DNA from: Pseudooceanicola spongiae
GTDB lineage: Bacteria > Pseudomonadota > Alphaproteobacteria > Rhodobacterales > Rhodobacteraceae
Direction of reading: 5' to 3'
NCBI RefSeq assembly: GCF_014899185.1
Contig: NZ_CP045201.1
Location: 3,449,501 to 3,513,500 of the forward strand
DNA: 64,000 bases
The translations under genes and the position numbers were made by a program. Below are positions 63,295 to 64,000 of this stretch, one piece after another; within the stretch, counting starts at the first letter, position 1, and each line of letters opens with the position of its first letter. Under the pieces are notes generated by a model. The model saw only the letters and a program-made list of their open reading frames with translations. It had not been told where the DNA came from and ran no database searches.

Positions 63295-64000
63295 ATGCTC
63301 GATTCCAAGACGGACCTGCGGTCCTTGCTGAAAGACCCCTCGCTGCTGGTCGAAGCGGCCTATCTGGCCGGCGACTGGGTCGAGGGCGACGAGGGCACCT
63401 TTGACGTGCTCAACCCTGCGCGCGGCGATGTCATCGCCCGCGTCGCCGACCTCAGCCGCGACCAGATGGCTCTGGCCATCGACAAGGCCTACGTCGCGCA
63501 AAAGGAATGGGCGGCGATGACCGGCAAGGAACGCGCCAACATCATGCGCAAATGGTACGATCTGATGATGGAGAACCAGGACGATCTGGGCACCATCCTG
63601 ACCGCCGAACAGGGCAAGCCGCTGGCCGAAGCCAAGGGCGAGATCGCCTATGGCGCGTCCTTCATCGAGTTCTTCGCCGAAGAGGCCAAGCGCATCTACG
63701 GTGAAACCATCCCCGGCCACCAGCGCGACAAGCGCATCACCGTGATCAAGCAGCCCATCGGTGTGGCCGCCTCGATCACGCCGTGGAACTTCCCCAACGC
63801 GATGATCACCCGCAAGGCCGCCCCCGCGTTGGCCGCAGGCTGTGCCTTCGTCGGTCGCCCTGCCAAGGAAACGCCGCTGTCGGCGCTTGTCATGGGCGTG
63901 CTGGCGGAACGCGCGGGCATCCCGAAGGGCGTCTTCTCGATCCTGACCTCCTCCAGGGCCTCCGATGCCGGCAAGGAGTTCTGCGAGAACCCGAAAGTGC
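63295..64000 (+). CDS. Succinate-semialdehyde dehydrogenase-type aldehyde dehydrogenase (3' end outside window)
   Basis: The first 235 residues of a GabD-like aldehyde dehydrogenase; the frame runs off the window before the catalytic Glu and Cys. LSRDQMALAIDKAYVAQKEWA, ERANIMRKWYDLMMENQDDLGTILTAEQGKPLAEAKGEI and FFAEEAKRIYGETIP are typical of succinate/glutarate-semialdehyde dehydrogenases; SITPWNFPNAMITRKAAPALAAGCAFVGRPAKETPLSAL carries the oxyanion Asn and cofactor loop. AAGGGA lies 5 bases before the ATG. It follows the P1 peptidase gene on the same strand by 111 bases. Confidence 0.9.
   Translation, partial: MLDSKTDLRSLLKDPSLLVEAAYLAGDWVEGDEGTFDVLNPARGDVIARVADLSRDQMALAIDKAYVAQKEWAAMTGKERANIMRKWYDLMMENQDDLGTILTAEQGKPLAEAKGEIAYGASFIEFFAEEAKRIYGETIPGHQRDKRITVIKQPIGVAASITPWNFPNAMITRKAAPALAAGCAFVGRPAKETPLSALVMGVLAERAGIPKGVFSILTSSRASDAGKEFCENPKV

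Noticed and set aside
63930-64000. Possible frameshift near the end of the GabD-like gene
   Set aside because: The unusual ILTSSRASDAG stretch aligns in place with the usual variable loop and the frame stays open with ENPKV following, so no shift is needed.

Overview
The window looks like a chromosomal segment of a GC-rich alphaproteobacterium of the Rhodobacteraceae (Rhodobacter/Roseobacter relatives). The evidence is the gene set and order: dapB, rbfA, truB, rpsO and pnp lie close together, a DUF3035/BamF-like lipoprotein follows lspA, an ECF sigma factor/ChrR pair is present, and DUF1523, DUF1643, DUF1674 and IalB-family genes occur. I saw no rRNA, CRISPR array, phage or insertion sequence. 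One tRNA is present.

Region 1 (1-24 kb) is mostly housekeeping with a surface-glycan patch. It holds a partial aldehyde dehydrogenase, a 1-Cys peroxiredoxin, a KpsS-like capsule protein overlapping a GT8 glycosyltransferase, a convergent RgpF-like protein, pnp, rpsO, truB with a DUF1643 gene, dapB, rbfA with a phosphodiester glycosidase gene, rsmB, a heparinase II/III-family protein, purH, lspA, a BamF-like lipoprotein, an M16 peptidase pair (one member lacking the zinc motif), an asparaginase, an IalB-family protein and rlmN.

Region 2 (24-28.3 kb) is a compact arsenic-resistance operon on the minus strand: an ArsR-ArsC fusion, an ArsJ-associated GAPDH, the organoarsenical exporter ArsJ and the arsenite exporter Acr3. 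All junctions are 4-base overlaps.

Region 3 (28.3-35.5 kb) is a sigma-E/ChrR-type stress locus. rpoE-chrR is divergent from a flavin amine oxidase, a DUF1365 protein, a cyclopropane-synthase-like methyltransferase, a chalcone-isomerase-like protein, a GPH-type transporter and an SDR. An almost canonical sigma-E promoter (TGATCC-N18-TAAC) lies before rpoE and overlaps a perfect 22-bp inverted repeat.

Region 4 (35.7-51.8 kb) is a catabolic island with two HutC-type GntR regulators. One half is a flavin monooxygenase, aldehyde dehydrogenase, TRAP transporter and Asp/Glu-racemase-like gene, divergent from a GntR regulator and an isochorismatase-fold protein that has lost its nucleophilic cysteine. 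The other half is an isocitrate-lyase/PEP-mutase-family lyase and its GntR regulator, divergent from a tripartite tricarboxylate transporter and a LeuC/LeuD-like hydro-lyase. I infer that the second half imports and splits a substituted maleate or malate. This is the best candidate for an undescribed pathway here.

Region 5 (51.8-64 kb) carries a ugpBAEC glycerol-3-phosphate uptake operon with Pho-box-like repeats on both strands upstream, a tRNA-Met(CAT), a glycolate-oxidase-type flavoprotein, an LLM oxidoreductase, DUF1523 and a small membrane protein, a creatinase with all key residues, a P1-family peptidase and a truncated succinate-semialdehyde-type dehydrogenase. Four copies of short intergenic repeats sit at three sites.
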